From contig NZ_LBJC01000077.1 in NCBI RefSeq assembly GCF_004114535.1, positions 1-64,000 on the forward strand: a stretch of 64,000 nt of DNA, written 5' to 3'. The notes below the pieces were generated by a model. The model was not told the origin of the DNA, searched no databases, and saw only the letters and a program-made list of their open reading frames with translations. This document shows, in pieces, positions 34,579 to 43,808 of the stretch. Within the stretch, counting starts at the first letter, position 1; each line of letters begins with the position of its first letter. This stretch comes from Bradyrhizobium nanningense (GTDB taxonomy: Bacteria > Pseudomonadota > Alphaproteobacteria > Rhizobiales > Xanthobacteraceae). The position numbers were made by a program, and so were the translations under genes.

Positions 34579-36115
34579 TCTCGCAAGCAGCTTCATGGCC
34601 AGCGCCGCGCGCGATCCCAACGCTATCGCATTGGTCGATGGCGACCTCCGGCTGAGCTACCGGCAATGGTACGACAAGATCTCCGCGCTGGTGGCCTCGT
34701 TCGACCGCCTCGGCCTCAAGCCCGGCGATCACGTCGTCACGCTGCTGCAGAACCGCTGGCAGGCGGCGACACTGCACTGGGCCTGCCAGTTCGCAGGGCT
34801 CGTGATCACGCCGATCAACTGGCGCGCCAAGGCCGACGAGCTCGATTACTGCATCGACAATGCCGAAGCTTGCGCGGTGTTCTATCAGGACATCTCCGCC
34901 GAGGCCGTGCAGGGCTCGGCGTTGGCAGGCAAACTGCTGCGAGTGTCCGTCGATCCCGGGACCGGCGATGCGGCCAGCTTCGCCGATCTGATCAAGAACA
35001 GCGCGCCGGACACCGAGCCGCGCGTCGGCGCCGATGCCTGGTCGATCATGCTCTATACCTCCGGTACGACCTCGCGCCCAAAGGGCGTGCCGCGGCGGCA
35101 TCGCGCAGAACGCGCCGCCGCGATCGCCCATGTCGCGCAAAACCTCTACGGTCGCGGCGAGCGCACGCTTGGCGTGATGCCGCTCTACCACACCATGGGC
35201 GTCCGCTCGCTGCTCGCGATGTCGCTGATCGGCGGCACATTTATTTGCCTGCCGCGCTATGACAGCAGCCACGCGCTGGCGCTGATCGAGAAGGAGGCGA
35301 TCACCAACCTTTATCTGGTGCCGACGCTCTATCACGACCTCGTCCATCACGAGGCCTTTGCCAAAACCGACGTCTCCACCGTGCGCAAGCTCGGCTTTGC
35401 CGGTGCGTCGATGACCGATGGCCTGCTGAAGAAACTGAACGAGGCGTTCAAGCCAGAACTGTTCGTCAATCACTACGGCAGCTCCGAGATCTACACCTTT
35501 ACGATCGACCAGAACGCCGCCGCAAAGCCCGGCTCGGCCGGCAAGGCGGGGCTGAACCAGCACGTCAAGGTCGTCCGCATCGGCGCGCGCTCGGTTGCGG
35601 AGCTTGCCGCCGTTGGCGAGGAGGGTGAGATCATCGCGACGCTGGCCGGCGACGAGGCCTTCGAAGGTTACTGGCGGCGTCCCGAAGCGGACGCCAAGTC
35701 GCTGCGCGAGGGCTGGTATTTTACGGGCGACACCGGCTACGTCGATCCCGACGGCGATCTCTTCGTCACCGGGCGCGTCGACGACATGATCATCACCGGC
35801 GGCGAGAACGTCTCGCCGGTCGAGATCGAGAGCTGCCTGTCGCTGCATCCCGCCGTGGACGAGGTCGCGGTGGTCGGCGTCACCGATGAGAAGTGGGGCA
35901 AGGTCGTCGCCGCTTTCGTCAAGCGCAACCGCGCCGTTTCGGAGGGAGAGCTGGAGCAGTTCTGCCGCACCTCGGGCCTTGCCAATTTCAAGCGGCCGCG
36001 CCGCTACGTTTTCGTCGACGCGATCCCGAAATCGCCGGTCGGCAAGCTGCTGCGGCGACTGCTCGTCGCCGGAGAATACGAGGCCGAGTGCCTGCCGCCG
36101 TCCGACGCGGCCTGA
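34571..36115 (+). CDS. hmfD: Acyl-CoA ligase, probable 2-furoyl-CoA synthetase (HmfD-type)
   Basis: 514 residues from the ATG at 34571. ANL-family adenylating enzyme: P-loop YTSGTTSRPKGVPRRH, NHYGSSEIY (aromatic/Glu motif), GDTGYVDPDGDLFVTGRVDDMIITGG (hinge and ribose contacts, described piecewise by its Asp and Arg residues) and the C-terminal catalytic Lys in KSPVGKLLRR. It would activate 2-furoate with ATP and CoA to feed the adjacent dehydrogenase. Substrate assignment rests on gene order. Confidence 0.85.
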   Translation: MLDLASSFMASAARDPNAIALVDGDLRLSYRQWYDKISALVASFDRLGLKPGDHVVTLLQNRWQAATLHWACQFAGLVITPINWRAKADELDYCIDNAEACAVFYQDISAEAVQGSALAGKLLRVSVDPGTGDAASFADLIKNSAPDTEPRVGADAWSIMLYTSGTTSRPKGVPRRHRAERAAAIAHVAQNLYGRGERTLGVMPLYHTMGVRSLLAMSLIGGTFICLPRYDSSHALALIEKEAITNLYLVPTLYHDLVHHEAFAKTDVSTVRKLGFAGASMTDGLLKKLNEAFKPELFVNHYGSSEIYTFTIDQNAAAKPGSAGKAGLNQHVKVVRIGARSVAELAAVGEEGEIIATLAGDEAFEGYWRRPEADAKSLREGWYFTGDTGYVDPDGDLFVTGRVDDMIITGGENVSPVEIESCLSLHPAVDEVAVVGVTDEKWGKVVAAFVKRNRAVSEGELEQFCRTSGLANFKRPRRYVFVDAIPKSPVGKLLRRLLVAGEYEAECLPPSDAA

Positions 36116-36144
36116 TCATTCCCCATCAACAGAAGGAAACCAAA

Positions 36145-36951
36145 ATGCCGTCAGCCTATAATTTCACCGATCCCCGGCTAGCCAAGCTCGACGGGTTCAA
36201 GGTCGAGATCGACGAGGCGCACGAGCGCGCCGACATCATCCTGGGCCGTCCGCCCTACAACGTCGTGGCGATGCCGCAGCGCGACCAGCTGCGGCTGACC
36301 TTCGAGACGCTGGACGAGGACCCGCGCGTGCGCGTCATCGTGGTGCGCGGCGAGGGCGAGCACTTCTCCAGCGGCGGGAATATCGGCGGCTTCATGGAGG
36401 CGAGCCCCGAGCACGTCTCCAAGCTCGCCTGGAACATAGCCGCGCCCGCGCGCTGCGCCAAGCCCGTGATCGTTGCCAACCGCGGCTATTGCTTCGGCGT
36501 CGGCTTCGAGCTGTCGCTCGCCTGCGACTTCCGCATCGCCTCCGAAACCACGCAATACGCGCTGCCGGAGCAGAAGCTCGGCCAGATCCCGGGTTCGGGC
36601 GGCTCGGCGCGCCTGCAGAAGATGGTCGGCATCACCCGCACCAAGGACATCGTGATGCGCTCCAAGCGCATCTCGGCCAAGCAGGCCTATGCATGGGGCA
36701 TCGCCACCGAATGCGTGCCGGATGCCGAACTGGAGAAAACGACCGACAAGCTCGTCGACGAGCTCCGCACCTTCTCGCCGCTGGCGCAGCGCACCGCCAA
36801 GAAGCTGCTCAATGACACGGAGGACTCGACGCTCGCGATCGCCATCGAGCTCGAGGGCCATTGCTACAGCCGCCTGCGCCAGTCCGAGGACTTCAAGGAG
36901 GGCGTCGAGGCCTTCAACGCCAAGCGCCCGCCGAAATTCGTCGGCCGCTGA
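36145..36951 (+). CDS. hmfE: Enoyl-CoA hydratase/isomerase family protein (HmfE-type)
   Basis: 268 residues from the ATG at 36145 (AGAAGGAAACC upstream; a longer frame runs through the previous gene). Crotonase fold with first oxyanion loop HFSSGGNIGGF, second loop NRGYCFGVGFELSLACD and the Glu in ALPEQKLGQIPGSGG. In furan clusters a crotonase (HmfE) handles the ring-opened 2-oxoglutaroyl-CoA, releasing 2-oxoglutarate and CoA. Position after HmfD supports that role; a hydratase activity is the alternative. Confidence 0.82.
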   Translation: MPSAYNFTDPRLAKLDGFKVEIDEAHERADIILGRPPYNVVAMPQRDQLRLTFETLDEDPRVRVIVVRGEGEHFSSGGNIGGFMEASPEHVSKLAWNIAAPARCAKPVIVANRGYCFGVGFELSLACDFRIASETTQYALPEQKLGQIPGSGGSARLQKMVGITRTKDIVMRSKRISAKQAYAWGIATECVPDAELEKTTDKLVDELRTFSPLAQRTAKKLLNDTEDSTLAIAIELEGHCYSRLRQSEDFKEGVEAFNAKRPPKFVGR

Positions 36952-37022
36952 CACGCAACTGAACTGCCGCGGTTCGCACGACGCGGACCGCGGCGCCATT
37001 CAAACGGGGGAGGTAAAACAAC

Positions 37023-38354
37023 ATGGTTGAGATGGATATGCCGGTCGCGGGTGCGCAAGCATCGGCCGATAACAAGCAGATGGTCAATGCGATCATCGCG
37101 TCGGTGCTCGGATGGGCGCTCGATCTGTTCGATTTGTTCATTCTGCTCTACGTGGCGCCGGTCGTCGGCGCGCTGTTCTTTCCGGCGAGCAATGCGGCGC
37201 TGTCGCTGGCGGCGGTCTACGGATCGTTCGCCGTCACGCTCTTGATGCGGCCGCTGGGCTCGGCGGTGTTTGGGCATTATGCCGACGTGCACGGCCGCAA
37301 GCAGGCCATGCTGATCGCCATCGTCGGCGTCGGCCTCAGCACGGCGGCGTTCGGCCTTTTGCCGACCATTGCGCAGGTCGGCGTGATCGCGCCGATCGTG
37401 TTCCTGGTCCTACGCCTGGTGCAGGGCGTGTTCGTCGGCGGCGTCGTGGCGTCGACCCACACGATCGGCACCGAGTCCGTGCCGCCGCAATGGCGCGGTG
37501 CGATGTCGGGCCTGGTCGGTGGTGGCGGTGCCGGCATCGGCGCTCTGCTGGCGTCCTTCATCTTCCTGATCACGTCCTCGGTGTTTCCCGGCGATGCCTT
37601 CGCGGTGTGGGGCTGGCGCTTCATGTTCTTCTCAGGCCTGCTGAGCTCAATGCTCGGCTGGTTCATCTTCCGCAACCTTGAAGAGTCCCCGTACTTCAAG
37701 GAGCTCAAGCGCCAGCAGGGCAACAGGCAGGCGAAGGTCTCGAAGGCGCCGGTCAAGGACGTCTTCTCCGGCGAATATCGCGGCGTGCTGCTGGTCAATC
37801 TGCTCATCACCTTCGGCGGTGGCGCCGGCTATTACCTGACCTCGGGCTATCTGCCGAGCTTCCTGAAGGTCATCAATGCGGTCCCGAACCAGACCTCGTC
37901 GCTGATCCTGATGGCGGCGAGCGTCTCGGCGTTCTTCTCGGCCGTTCTGGTCGGCGCACTGAGCGACTGGATCGGCCGCAAGAAAACGTTCCTGCTGATC
38001 GGCGCGCTGGCGGCGGTGCTGTTGCCGCTCTGCTATCTCAACCTTGCGGCGACCAAGGACACGACGCAGATCACGCTTCTTGCGCTCGCCATCGGCTTCA
38101 TCGGCAATGCCGGTTACGCGCCGGTGCTGATCTTCCTCAACGAGCGTTTCCCGACCGCGCTCCGCGCCAGCGGCACCGGCCTGTCCTGGAACATCGGCTT
38201 CGCGCTCGGCGGCATGATGCCGACCTTCGTCTCGCTGGTGAGTGCCAGCCCGGCGCAGATTCCGATGTCGCTGGCCTACTTCGCGGTCGGCGTGTTCGTG
38301 ATCTACCTGATCGGCGCGATCGTGATCCCGGAAACCAAAGGCGACTTCAAATAG
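37023..38354 (+). CDS. MFS transporter, metabolite:H+ symporter type (HmfT-like candidate)
   Basis: 443 residues, about 12 membrane spans. MFS motif A appears as GHYADVHGRKQAML between helices 2 and 3 and again as GALSDWIGRKKTF; RASGTGLSWNIGFALGGMMPTF is typical of the MHS (aromatic/organic acid symporter) group. GGGGGAGG precedes the ATG. As last gene of the furan operon it probably imports furoate or furandicarboxylate by proton symport. Confidence 0.88.
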   Translation: MVEMDMPVAGAQASADNKQMVNAIIASVLGWALDLFDLFILLYVAPVVGALFFPASNAALSLAAVYGSFAVTLLMRPLGSAVFGHYADVHGRKQAMLIAIVGVGLSTAAFGLLPTIAQVGVIAPIVFLVLRLVQGVFVGGVVASTHTIGTESVPPQWRGAMSGLVGGGGAGIGALLASFIFLITSSVFPGDAFAVWGWRFMFFSGLLSSMLGWFIFRNLEESPYFKELKRQQGNRQAKVSKAPVKDVFSGEYRGVLLVNLLITFGGGAGYYLTSGYLPSFLKVINAVPNQTSSLILMAASVSAFFSAVLVGALSDWIGRKKTFLLIGALAAVLLPLCYLNLAATKDTTQITLLALAIGFIGNAGYAPVLIFLNERFPTALRASGTGLSWNIGFALGGMMPTFVSLVSASPAQIPMSLAYFAVGVFVIYLIGAIVIPETKGDFK

Positions 38355-38699
38355 CCGCAGGCCGCGCTGCGAACGACCGACGATGCCCGCCGGGTCGAGG
38401 CGGGCTCGTCACCTGGGTGATCCCCGTCGTTGCTTGTCTTGGTCCAGCGGCTCGAATTGCACCCAGCTCGCTTCGCTCGGTGACAGGCCGACGGTGACGT
38501 CCCGGCACTCCCCGGAGCTGCGGCCGAAGCTGATCGGCCCGCGCGGCGCTACGGGGGCCCGGGACTGCGGGCAGCACATCAAAAAAGTATCAGTTGCACA
38601 TTTAAAATCGTGGTGGCGGGCCTGAATACCGGTCGTTACGATCCCTTGGAGAGAGGAAGCGCTGAGCAAATTCAGCCGATAAAGGAACAGGGGCGGATC
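38355..38699. other. Intergenic region before the ribitol regulator
   Basis: About 345 bp without a supported gene; presumably the end of the furan operon and the promoter region of the AraC gene. An AT-rich patch lies at 38578-38610. Confidence 0.5.
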
Positions 38700-39617
38700 A
38701 TGACAAACCGCACCGGCCCGAAGGGAGCGGACATGGAACCGGACCTGGAAGTTGTCCAGATACGGCGCGGCGAGTCGTTCAAGGCGTGGTCGCACGGCTA
38801 CCCATTTCACACGGTCCGCTGGCATTTCCACCCCGAATACGAGCTCCATCAGGTTGTAGCCACCTGCGGGCGCTATTTCGTCGGCGACTTCATCGGCGAG
38901 TTCGAGCCGGGCAATCTCGTTCTGACCGGCCCCAATCTGCCGCACAATTGGGTGAGCGATCTGCCGGCGGGGAGCACTATTCCGCTGCGAGGACGCGTCC
39001 TCCAGTTCAGCGAGGAGTTCATAGGCGACCTGATGAAGGTCATGCCTGAACTCTCGGGCCTTGCCCCGCTGCTGGAAGTCTCCCGCCGTGGCGCGCTCTT
39101 CACCCGCAGCACAAGCGAAGCGGTCGCCCCACTGGTGGAGGAGATCGTGACGGCGAACGGGGTGCGCCGGATCGAACTGTTCCTGATGATCCTGGGGACA
39201 CTCAGTCGCGCGCGAAATGCGCGTCCGCTCTCCAGCCCGAAATACCTGCCCGATCCGTCCGGCTACATGTCTGCGGGCATGAACAAGGCGCTCGCCTTCA
39301 TCCGGCAAAATCTGACGCAGCCGTTCGGTGAAGCCGAGCTTGCAGCGATCGCCGGTCAATCGCAAAGCGGATTTTCGCGCTCCTTCCGCCGCCACACCGG
39401 CATGTCGCTGGTGAAATACGTCAAGCGGCTGCGCATCAATCTCGCCTGCCAGCTCCTGATGAGCGACGAGCAGGCGTCGATCACCGACATCTGCTTCGAG
39501 GTCGGCTTCAACAATCTCTCCAACTTCAACCGGCAGTTTTTGGCCGAGAAAGGCATGCCGCCTTCGCGCTTCAGGCGATTGCTCGCGCAGAACATCGATA
39601 CGGCACGCGCGGCCTAG
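38700..39617 (+). CDS. AraC-family regulator of the ribitol operon
   Basis: 305 residues from the ATG at 38700 (AGGAACAGGGGCGG upstream). N-terminal cupin-type sensor with WHFHPEYELHQV and PHNWVSDLP, C-terminal AraC double helix-turn-helix (FGEAELAAIAGQSQSGFSRSF and ASITDICFEVGFNNLSNFNRQF). Co-directional and 200 bp upstream of a sugar ABC operon containing ribitol dehydrogenase, so it is most likely a pentitol-responsive activator. Confidence 0.9.
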   Translation: MTNRTGPKGADMEPDLEVVQIRRGESFKAWSHGYPFHTVRWHFHPEYELHQVVATCGRYFVGDFIGEFEPGNLVLTGPNLPHNWVSDLPAGSTIPLRGRVLQFSEEFIGDLMKVMPELSGLAPLLEVSRRGALFTRSTSEAVAPLVEEIVTANGVRRIELFLMILGTLSRARNARPLSSPKYLPDPSGYMSAGMNKALAFIRQNLTQPFGEAELAAIAGQSQSGFSRSFRRHTGMSLVKYVKRLRINLACQLLMSDEQASITDICFEVGFNNLSNFNRQFLAEKGMPPSRFRRLLAQNIDTARAA

Positions 39618-39817
39618 CCGGCGAAAAAGCAAAGGAGGAGACCAAAACAGGAAGAATGACGTGGGCATGCCGATGGCAGCCCGCGACAGGAATCGCTTGT
39701 CCAGGAATTCCGTGCGGCTTCAGAGCCCCCGGCACTCATCGCCGCCGGCAGGGGAGCCGCGAAGGCCCATCTTCAAGGATCAACCACAGCACTCCAGTTC
39801 TGGAAAGGAAAGTCCGA

Positions 39818-40891
39818 ATGAAAAAGTTCTCCCCGAAACATGCAGGCACGCTTGCCCTGGCGGTATCGCTGCTCGGCACAACGGCCATTATCTCGCAGGC
39901 CGCAGAGGTGAAGGATGCGACTGTTGCCTTCCTGATGCCGGATCAGGCCTCCACCCGCTACGAACAGCACGACTATCCGGGCTTTGCCGCGGAGATGAAG
40001 AAGCTCTGCGAGAGCTGCAAGGTGATCTATCAGAACGCTAGCGCCGATGCCGCGCGGCAACAACAGCAGTTCAACTCGGTCATCTCGCAGGGCGCCAAGG
40101 TGATCGTGCTCGACCCCGTCGACTCCACCGCCGCAGCCTCCCTCGTCAAGATGGCGCAGTCGCAGGGCATCAAGGTCATTGCCTATGACCGGCCGGTGCC
40201 CGACGCCAGAGTCGATTTCTACGTCTCCTTCGACAACGAAGCCATCGGCAAAGCCATTTCCGACTCGCTTATCAAGCATCTGAAGGCCGCCAACGTCACG
40301 GCGAAGGAAGGTGAGGGCGTGCTCGAAATCAACGGGTCGCCGACCGATGCCGCTGCGGGCCTCATCAAGAAGGGCATCCACGCGGGCCTTGATAAGAGCG
40401 GCTATCCGATTCTCGCCGAATACGACACGCCGGACTGGGCGCCGCCGAAGGCGCAGCAATGGGCGAGCGGCCAGGTCACCCGCTTCGGTAAGAAGATCCT
40501 CGGTGTGGTGGCCGCCAACGACGGCACCGGCGGTGGCGCAATTGCCGCTTTCAAGGCCGCGGGCGTCGATCCGGTGCCGCCGGTGACGGGCAACGATGCG
40601 ACGATCGCAGCGCTTCAGCTCATCATCGCGGGCGATCAGTACAACACGATCTCCAAGCCCAGCGAGATCGTGGCCGCTGCGGCGGCCCAGGCGGCGGTGA
40701 AGTTCCTTTCCGGCGAGACGCCCAAGGCGGAAACCACGCTCTTCAATGCGCCATCGAAGCTGTTCGTGCCGGCGGTCGTCACCCAGGAGAACCTGAAGGC
40801 GGAGATCATCGACAAGAAGATCCAGACGGCCGACCAGCTCTGCACGGGCCGCTATGCCGCCGGCTGCAAGAAGCTCGGCATCACGCAATAA
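39818..40891 (+). CDS. Sugar ABC transporter periplasmic binding protein (ribitol/xylose type)
   Basis: 357 residues from the ATG at 39818 (GGAAAGGAAAG upstream). Signal peptide cut near SQAAE. The periplasmic-binding-protein-like fold of the ribose/xylose group (FLMPDQASTRYEQHDYPGF, VIVLDPVDSTAAASLV, VIAYDRPVPDA, VAANDGTGGGAIAAFKAAG) resembles XylF most. With the ribitol catabolic genes in the same operon its ligand is probably a pentitol. Confidence 0.9.
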   Translation: MKKFSPKHAGTLALAVSLLGTTAIISQAAEVKDATVAFLMPDQASTRYEQHDYPGFAAEMKKLCESCKVIYQNASADAARQQQQFNSVISQGAKVIVLDPVDSTAAASLVKMAQSQGIKVIAYDRPVPDARVDFYVSFDNEAIGKAISDSLIKHLKAANVTAKEGEGVLEINGSPTDAAAGLIKKGIHAGLDKSGYPILAEYDTPDWAPPKAQQWASGQVTRFGKKILGVVAANDGTGGGAIAAFKAAGVDPVPPVTGNDATIAALQLIIAGDQYNTISKPSEIVAAAAAQAAVKFLSGETPKAETTLFNAPSKLFVPAVVTQENLKAEIIDKKIQTADQLCTGRYAAGCKKLGITQ

Positions 40892-40952
40892 CTGCGTTCG
40901 TCCCGGCCGCCGCGCAGCGGCCGGGACGAACGACCGGAGGACGGACTGGGAC

Positions 40953-41777
40953 ATGACCACGATCTCGGATGTCGATCACGTGCAGGGCGGTGAGCGCAAG
41001 CCGGTCTTGAGCCTTCGCGGAATTTCCAAGCATTTCGGCGCCGTGTCCGCTCTGACCGCTGTTGATCTCGACGTGCACGCCGGCGAGGTCGTGGCGCTCG
41101 TGGGCGACAACGGTGCGGGAAAATCCACGCTGGTGAAGATCCTGGCCGGCGTGCACCAACCGTCCTCCGGAACGATCGCCTTCGGCGGCGGCCCTGTCGT
41201 CCTGTCCGATCCGGCCACCGCACTCGGCCTCGGCATCGCGACCGTTTTCCAGGACCTGGCGCTCTGCGAAAACCTTGATGTGGTCGCAAATATCTTCCTC
41301 GGCCGCGAGCTCAATCCCCTGCGGCTCGACGAGGTCTCCATGGAGCTCCGCGCCTGGACGCTGCTCAACGAATTGTCGGCGCGAATTCCGAGCGTGCGCG
41401 AGCCGGTTGCGTCGCTCTCCGGCGGACAGCGCCAGACCGTGGCGATCGCGCGTTCACTGTTGACCGAACCGAAGCTCATCCTGCTCGACGAGCCGACTGC
41501 CGCGCTTGGCGTTGCCCAAACCGCCGAGGTGCTCGACCTCGTCGAGCGGGTGCGCGCCCGCGGCCTCGGCGTCATCATGATCAGTCATAACATGGAGGAC
41601 GTCCGCGCCGTCGCCGACCGGATCGTGGTGCTGCGCCTCGGCCGCAACAACGGCGAATTCGAGCCCGATGCGTCGAACCAGGATCTCGTCACCGCGATCA
41701 CCGGTGCGGACGAAAACTCGGTCTCGCGCCGCGCCAGCCGGCGCCGCGCCCAGCAATCGCCGGAGCTGGGGCGATGA
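40953..41777 (+). CDS. Sugar ABC transporter ATPase, single domain
   Basis: 274 residues from the ATG at 40953. Walker A GDNGAGKST, signature LSGGQRQ, Walker B LILLDEPTAAL and the switch His in MISHNMEDV are complete. XylG/RbsA-type partners are usually duplicated (about 500 residues); this has one domain, like FrcA, so it must act as a homodimer. Overlaps the permease start by four bases. Confidence 0.93.
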   Translation: MTTISDVDHVQGGERKPVLSLRGISKHFGAVSALTAVDLDVHAGEVVALVGDNGAGKSTLVKILAGVHQPSSGTIAFGGGPVVLSDPATALGLGIATVFQDLALCENLDVVANIFLGRELNPLRLDEVSMELRAWTLLNELSARIPSVREPVASLSGGQRQTVAIARSLLTEPKLILLDEPTAALGVAQTAEVLDLVERVRARGLGVIMISHNMEDVRAVADRIVVLRLGRNNGEFEPDASNQDLVTAITGADENSVSRRASRRRAQQSPELGR

Positions 41778-43030
41778 CCGACGACACGCAACAGATCTCG
41801 ACCGCGCGGCTGCTCGATCGCAGTGACGAGCGGGTCAGGCATGCAGACACGCTCGGCAACACAATCAGCGCCTTTGTGGACCGTGTGCGATCAGGCGACC
41901 TCGGTTCGCTGCCGGTGGTCGTCGGGCTCATCGTCATCTGCACGGCATTCGAGAGCCTCAATCCGGTTTTTCTCGCGCCGAACAATCTGGTCAATTTGCT
42001 GTTCGATTGCTCGACGGTCGGCGTGATCTCGCTCGGCATCGTCTGCATCCTGATGGTCGGCGAGATCGATCTCTCGGTCGGTTCGGTGAGCGGGTTCGCT
42101 TCGGCCCTTGTCGGCGTGCTTTGGGTCGGTCAGGATTGGCCGGTGGCGGTGGCGATTGTCACGGCCTTGGTGCTGGGCGGCGCCATCGGCGCGCTCTATG
42201 CGTTCCTGTTCAATCGCCTGGGAATGCCGAGCTTCGTTTCGACGCTGGCTGGCCTATTGGGGTGGCTCGGCCTGCAGCTGTATCTGCTCGGCTCCTCGGG
42301 CTCGATCAACCTTCCGTACGGATCGCCGCTGGTCAATTTCGGGCAGATGCTCGTCATGCCGCCGATCGTGTCCTACGTGCTGGCGGCGGTCGCGAGCCTG
42401 GTGATGTTCGTGACCGGCTACCGCACGGCGGCGCGCCGGCGGCAGGCGGGGCTATCGGCCAGTTCGCTCGGGCGCATGGTGCTGAAGGCGCTGCTGGTGA
42501 CCGTCTTGCTCGAATTTGTCGTCTATTATCTCAATCTCGGGCGCGGCGTCCCCTGGATGTTCGGCCTGTTCGTGGGCTTGTGCGTGGTCATGAACTACGC
42601 GTTGACGCGGACCAAATGGGGCCGCTCGATGTCCGCGGTCGGCGGCAATCGCGAGGCGGCCCGCCGGGCCGGCATCAACGTTCGCCGGGTCTATCTATCC
42701 GCGTTCGTGCTGTGTTCCACGCTCGCAGCCGCCGGCGGCATTCTGGCCGCGGCGCGCCTGGCATCGTCGAGCCAGCAGGCCGGGACCGGGGATGTGAACC
42801 TCAACGCGATCGCCGCCGCCGTCATCGGTGGCACCAGCCTGTTCGGCGGCCGCGGCAGCGCCTATTCCGCACTGCTCGGCGTTATCGTCATCCAGTCGAT
42901 CGCGAGCGGCCTCACGTTGCTCGATCTCTCCTCGTCGCTACGGTACATGATTACGGGCGCGGTCCTTGCCATTGCGGTCATCGTCGATTCGCTGGCACGG
43001 CGCTCACGCCTTTCCCATGGCCGAGCTTGA
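41774..43030 (+). CDS. Sugar ABC transporter permease (XylH/RbsC family)
   Basis: 418 residues with about 10-11 hydrophobic spans and a soluble N-terminus of about 45 residues. VGEIDLSVGSVSGFASALVG and AAVIGGTSLFGGRGSAYSALLG are the signature regions of the BPD_transp_2 (ribose/xylose) permeases. It forms the channel of the pentitol transporter. Confidence 0.92.
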   Translation: MTDDTQQISTARLLDRSDERVRHADTLGNTISAFVDRVRSGDLGSLPVVVGLIVICTAFESLNPVFLAPNNLVNLLFDCSTVGVISLGIVCILMVGEIDLSVGSVSGFASALVGVLWVGQDWPVAVAIVTALVLGGAIGALYAFLFNRLGMPSFVSTLAGLLGWLGLQLYLLGSSGSINLPYGSPLVNFGQMLVMPPIVSYVLAAVASLVMFVTGYRTAARRRQAGLSASSLGRMVLKALLVTVLLEFVVYYLNLGRGVPWMFGLFVGLCVVMNYALTRTKWGRSMSAVGGNREAARRAGINVRRVYLSAFVLCSTLAAAGGILAAARLASSSQQAGTGDVNLNAIAAAVIGGTSLFGGRGSAYSALLGVIVIQSIASGLTLLDLSSSLRYMITGAVLAIAVIVDSLARRSRLSHGRA

Positions 43031-43057
43031 AGAACGCGAACAAGAAAAGGACAAGCC

Positions 43058-43786
43058 TTGGCCCAGGAACTTGCAGGAAAAGTTGCCGCGATCACTGGCG
43101 CCGCATCGGGCATCGGTCTCGAATGCGCCAGAATATTGATCGGCGCGGGCGCGCGGGTGGTGCTGATCGATCGGGCGGAGGAAGCGCTGAGCAAGGCCAG
43201 CGTCGAGCTCGGCGACCAGGCGATTCCGTTACGCATCGACCTCACAGATCCCCTGAGCATGCATGCCATGATGCCGCAGCTGCTAGAGAAGGCGGGGCAG
43301 CTGGACATCTTTCATGCCAACGCCGGCGCCTATGTCGGCGGCGAGGTGCTCGGCGGCGATCCCGACGCCTGGGACCGCATGCTCAATTTGAACATCAATG
43401 CAATGTTTCGGTCGATCCATGCGGTGTTGCCGCACATGGTCGAACGCAAGAGCGGCGACATCATCGTCACCAGCTCGATCGCAGGTCTCGTCCCCGTGGT
43501 CTGGGAGCCGATCTATACGGCGTCCAAGCACGCCGTGCAGGCTTTCGTGCATACGCTGCGCCGTCAGGTCGCCAAGCACGGCTTGCGCGTCGGCGCCGTT
43601 GCGCCGGGTCCGGTCGTGACCGCGTTGATCAAAGACTGGCCGAAAGCGAAGGTCGAGGAGGAGATGGCGGCCGGCGGCCTGATGCAGCCGGTGGAAGTCG
43701 CAGAGGCCGTGCTCTTCATGCTGACGCGTCCGAGGAACGTCACCATCCGCGACCTCGTCATTCTGCCGCAGAGCAACGATCTCTAG
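43058..43786 (+). CDS. rbtD: Ribitol 2-dehydrogenase
   Basis: 242 residues starting at TTG (AAAAGGA 6 bp upstream; no better start). Classical SDR with TGAASGIGLE, HANAGAYVGG, catalytic Ser in VTSSIAG and Tyr/Lys in YTASK. From memory the sequence follows Klebsiella RbtD closely through LDIFHANAGAY, WEPIYTASKHAVQAFVHT and the C-terminal VILPQSNDL. It oxidises ribitol to D-ribulose with NAD+, the substrate of the kinase encoded next. Confidence 0.9.
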   Translation: MAQELAGKVAAITGAASGIGLECARILIGAGARVVLIDRAEEALSKASVELGDQAIPLRIDLTDPLSMHAMMPQLLEKAGQLDIFHANAGAYVGGEVLGGDPDAWDRMLNLNINAMFRSIHAVLPHMVERKSGDIIVTSSIAGLVPVVWEPIYTASKHAVQAFVHTLRRQVAKHGLRVGAVAPGPVVTALIKDWPKAKVEEEMAAGGLMQPVEVAEAVLFMLTRPRNVTIRDLVILPQSNDL

Positions 43787-43808
43787 CATTCTCCGACCGG
43801 CGATCCAG

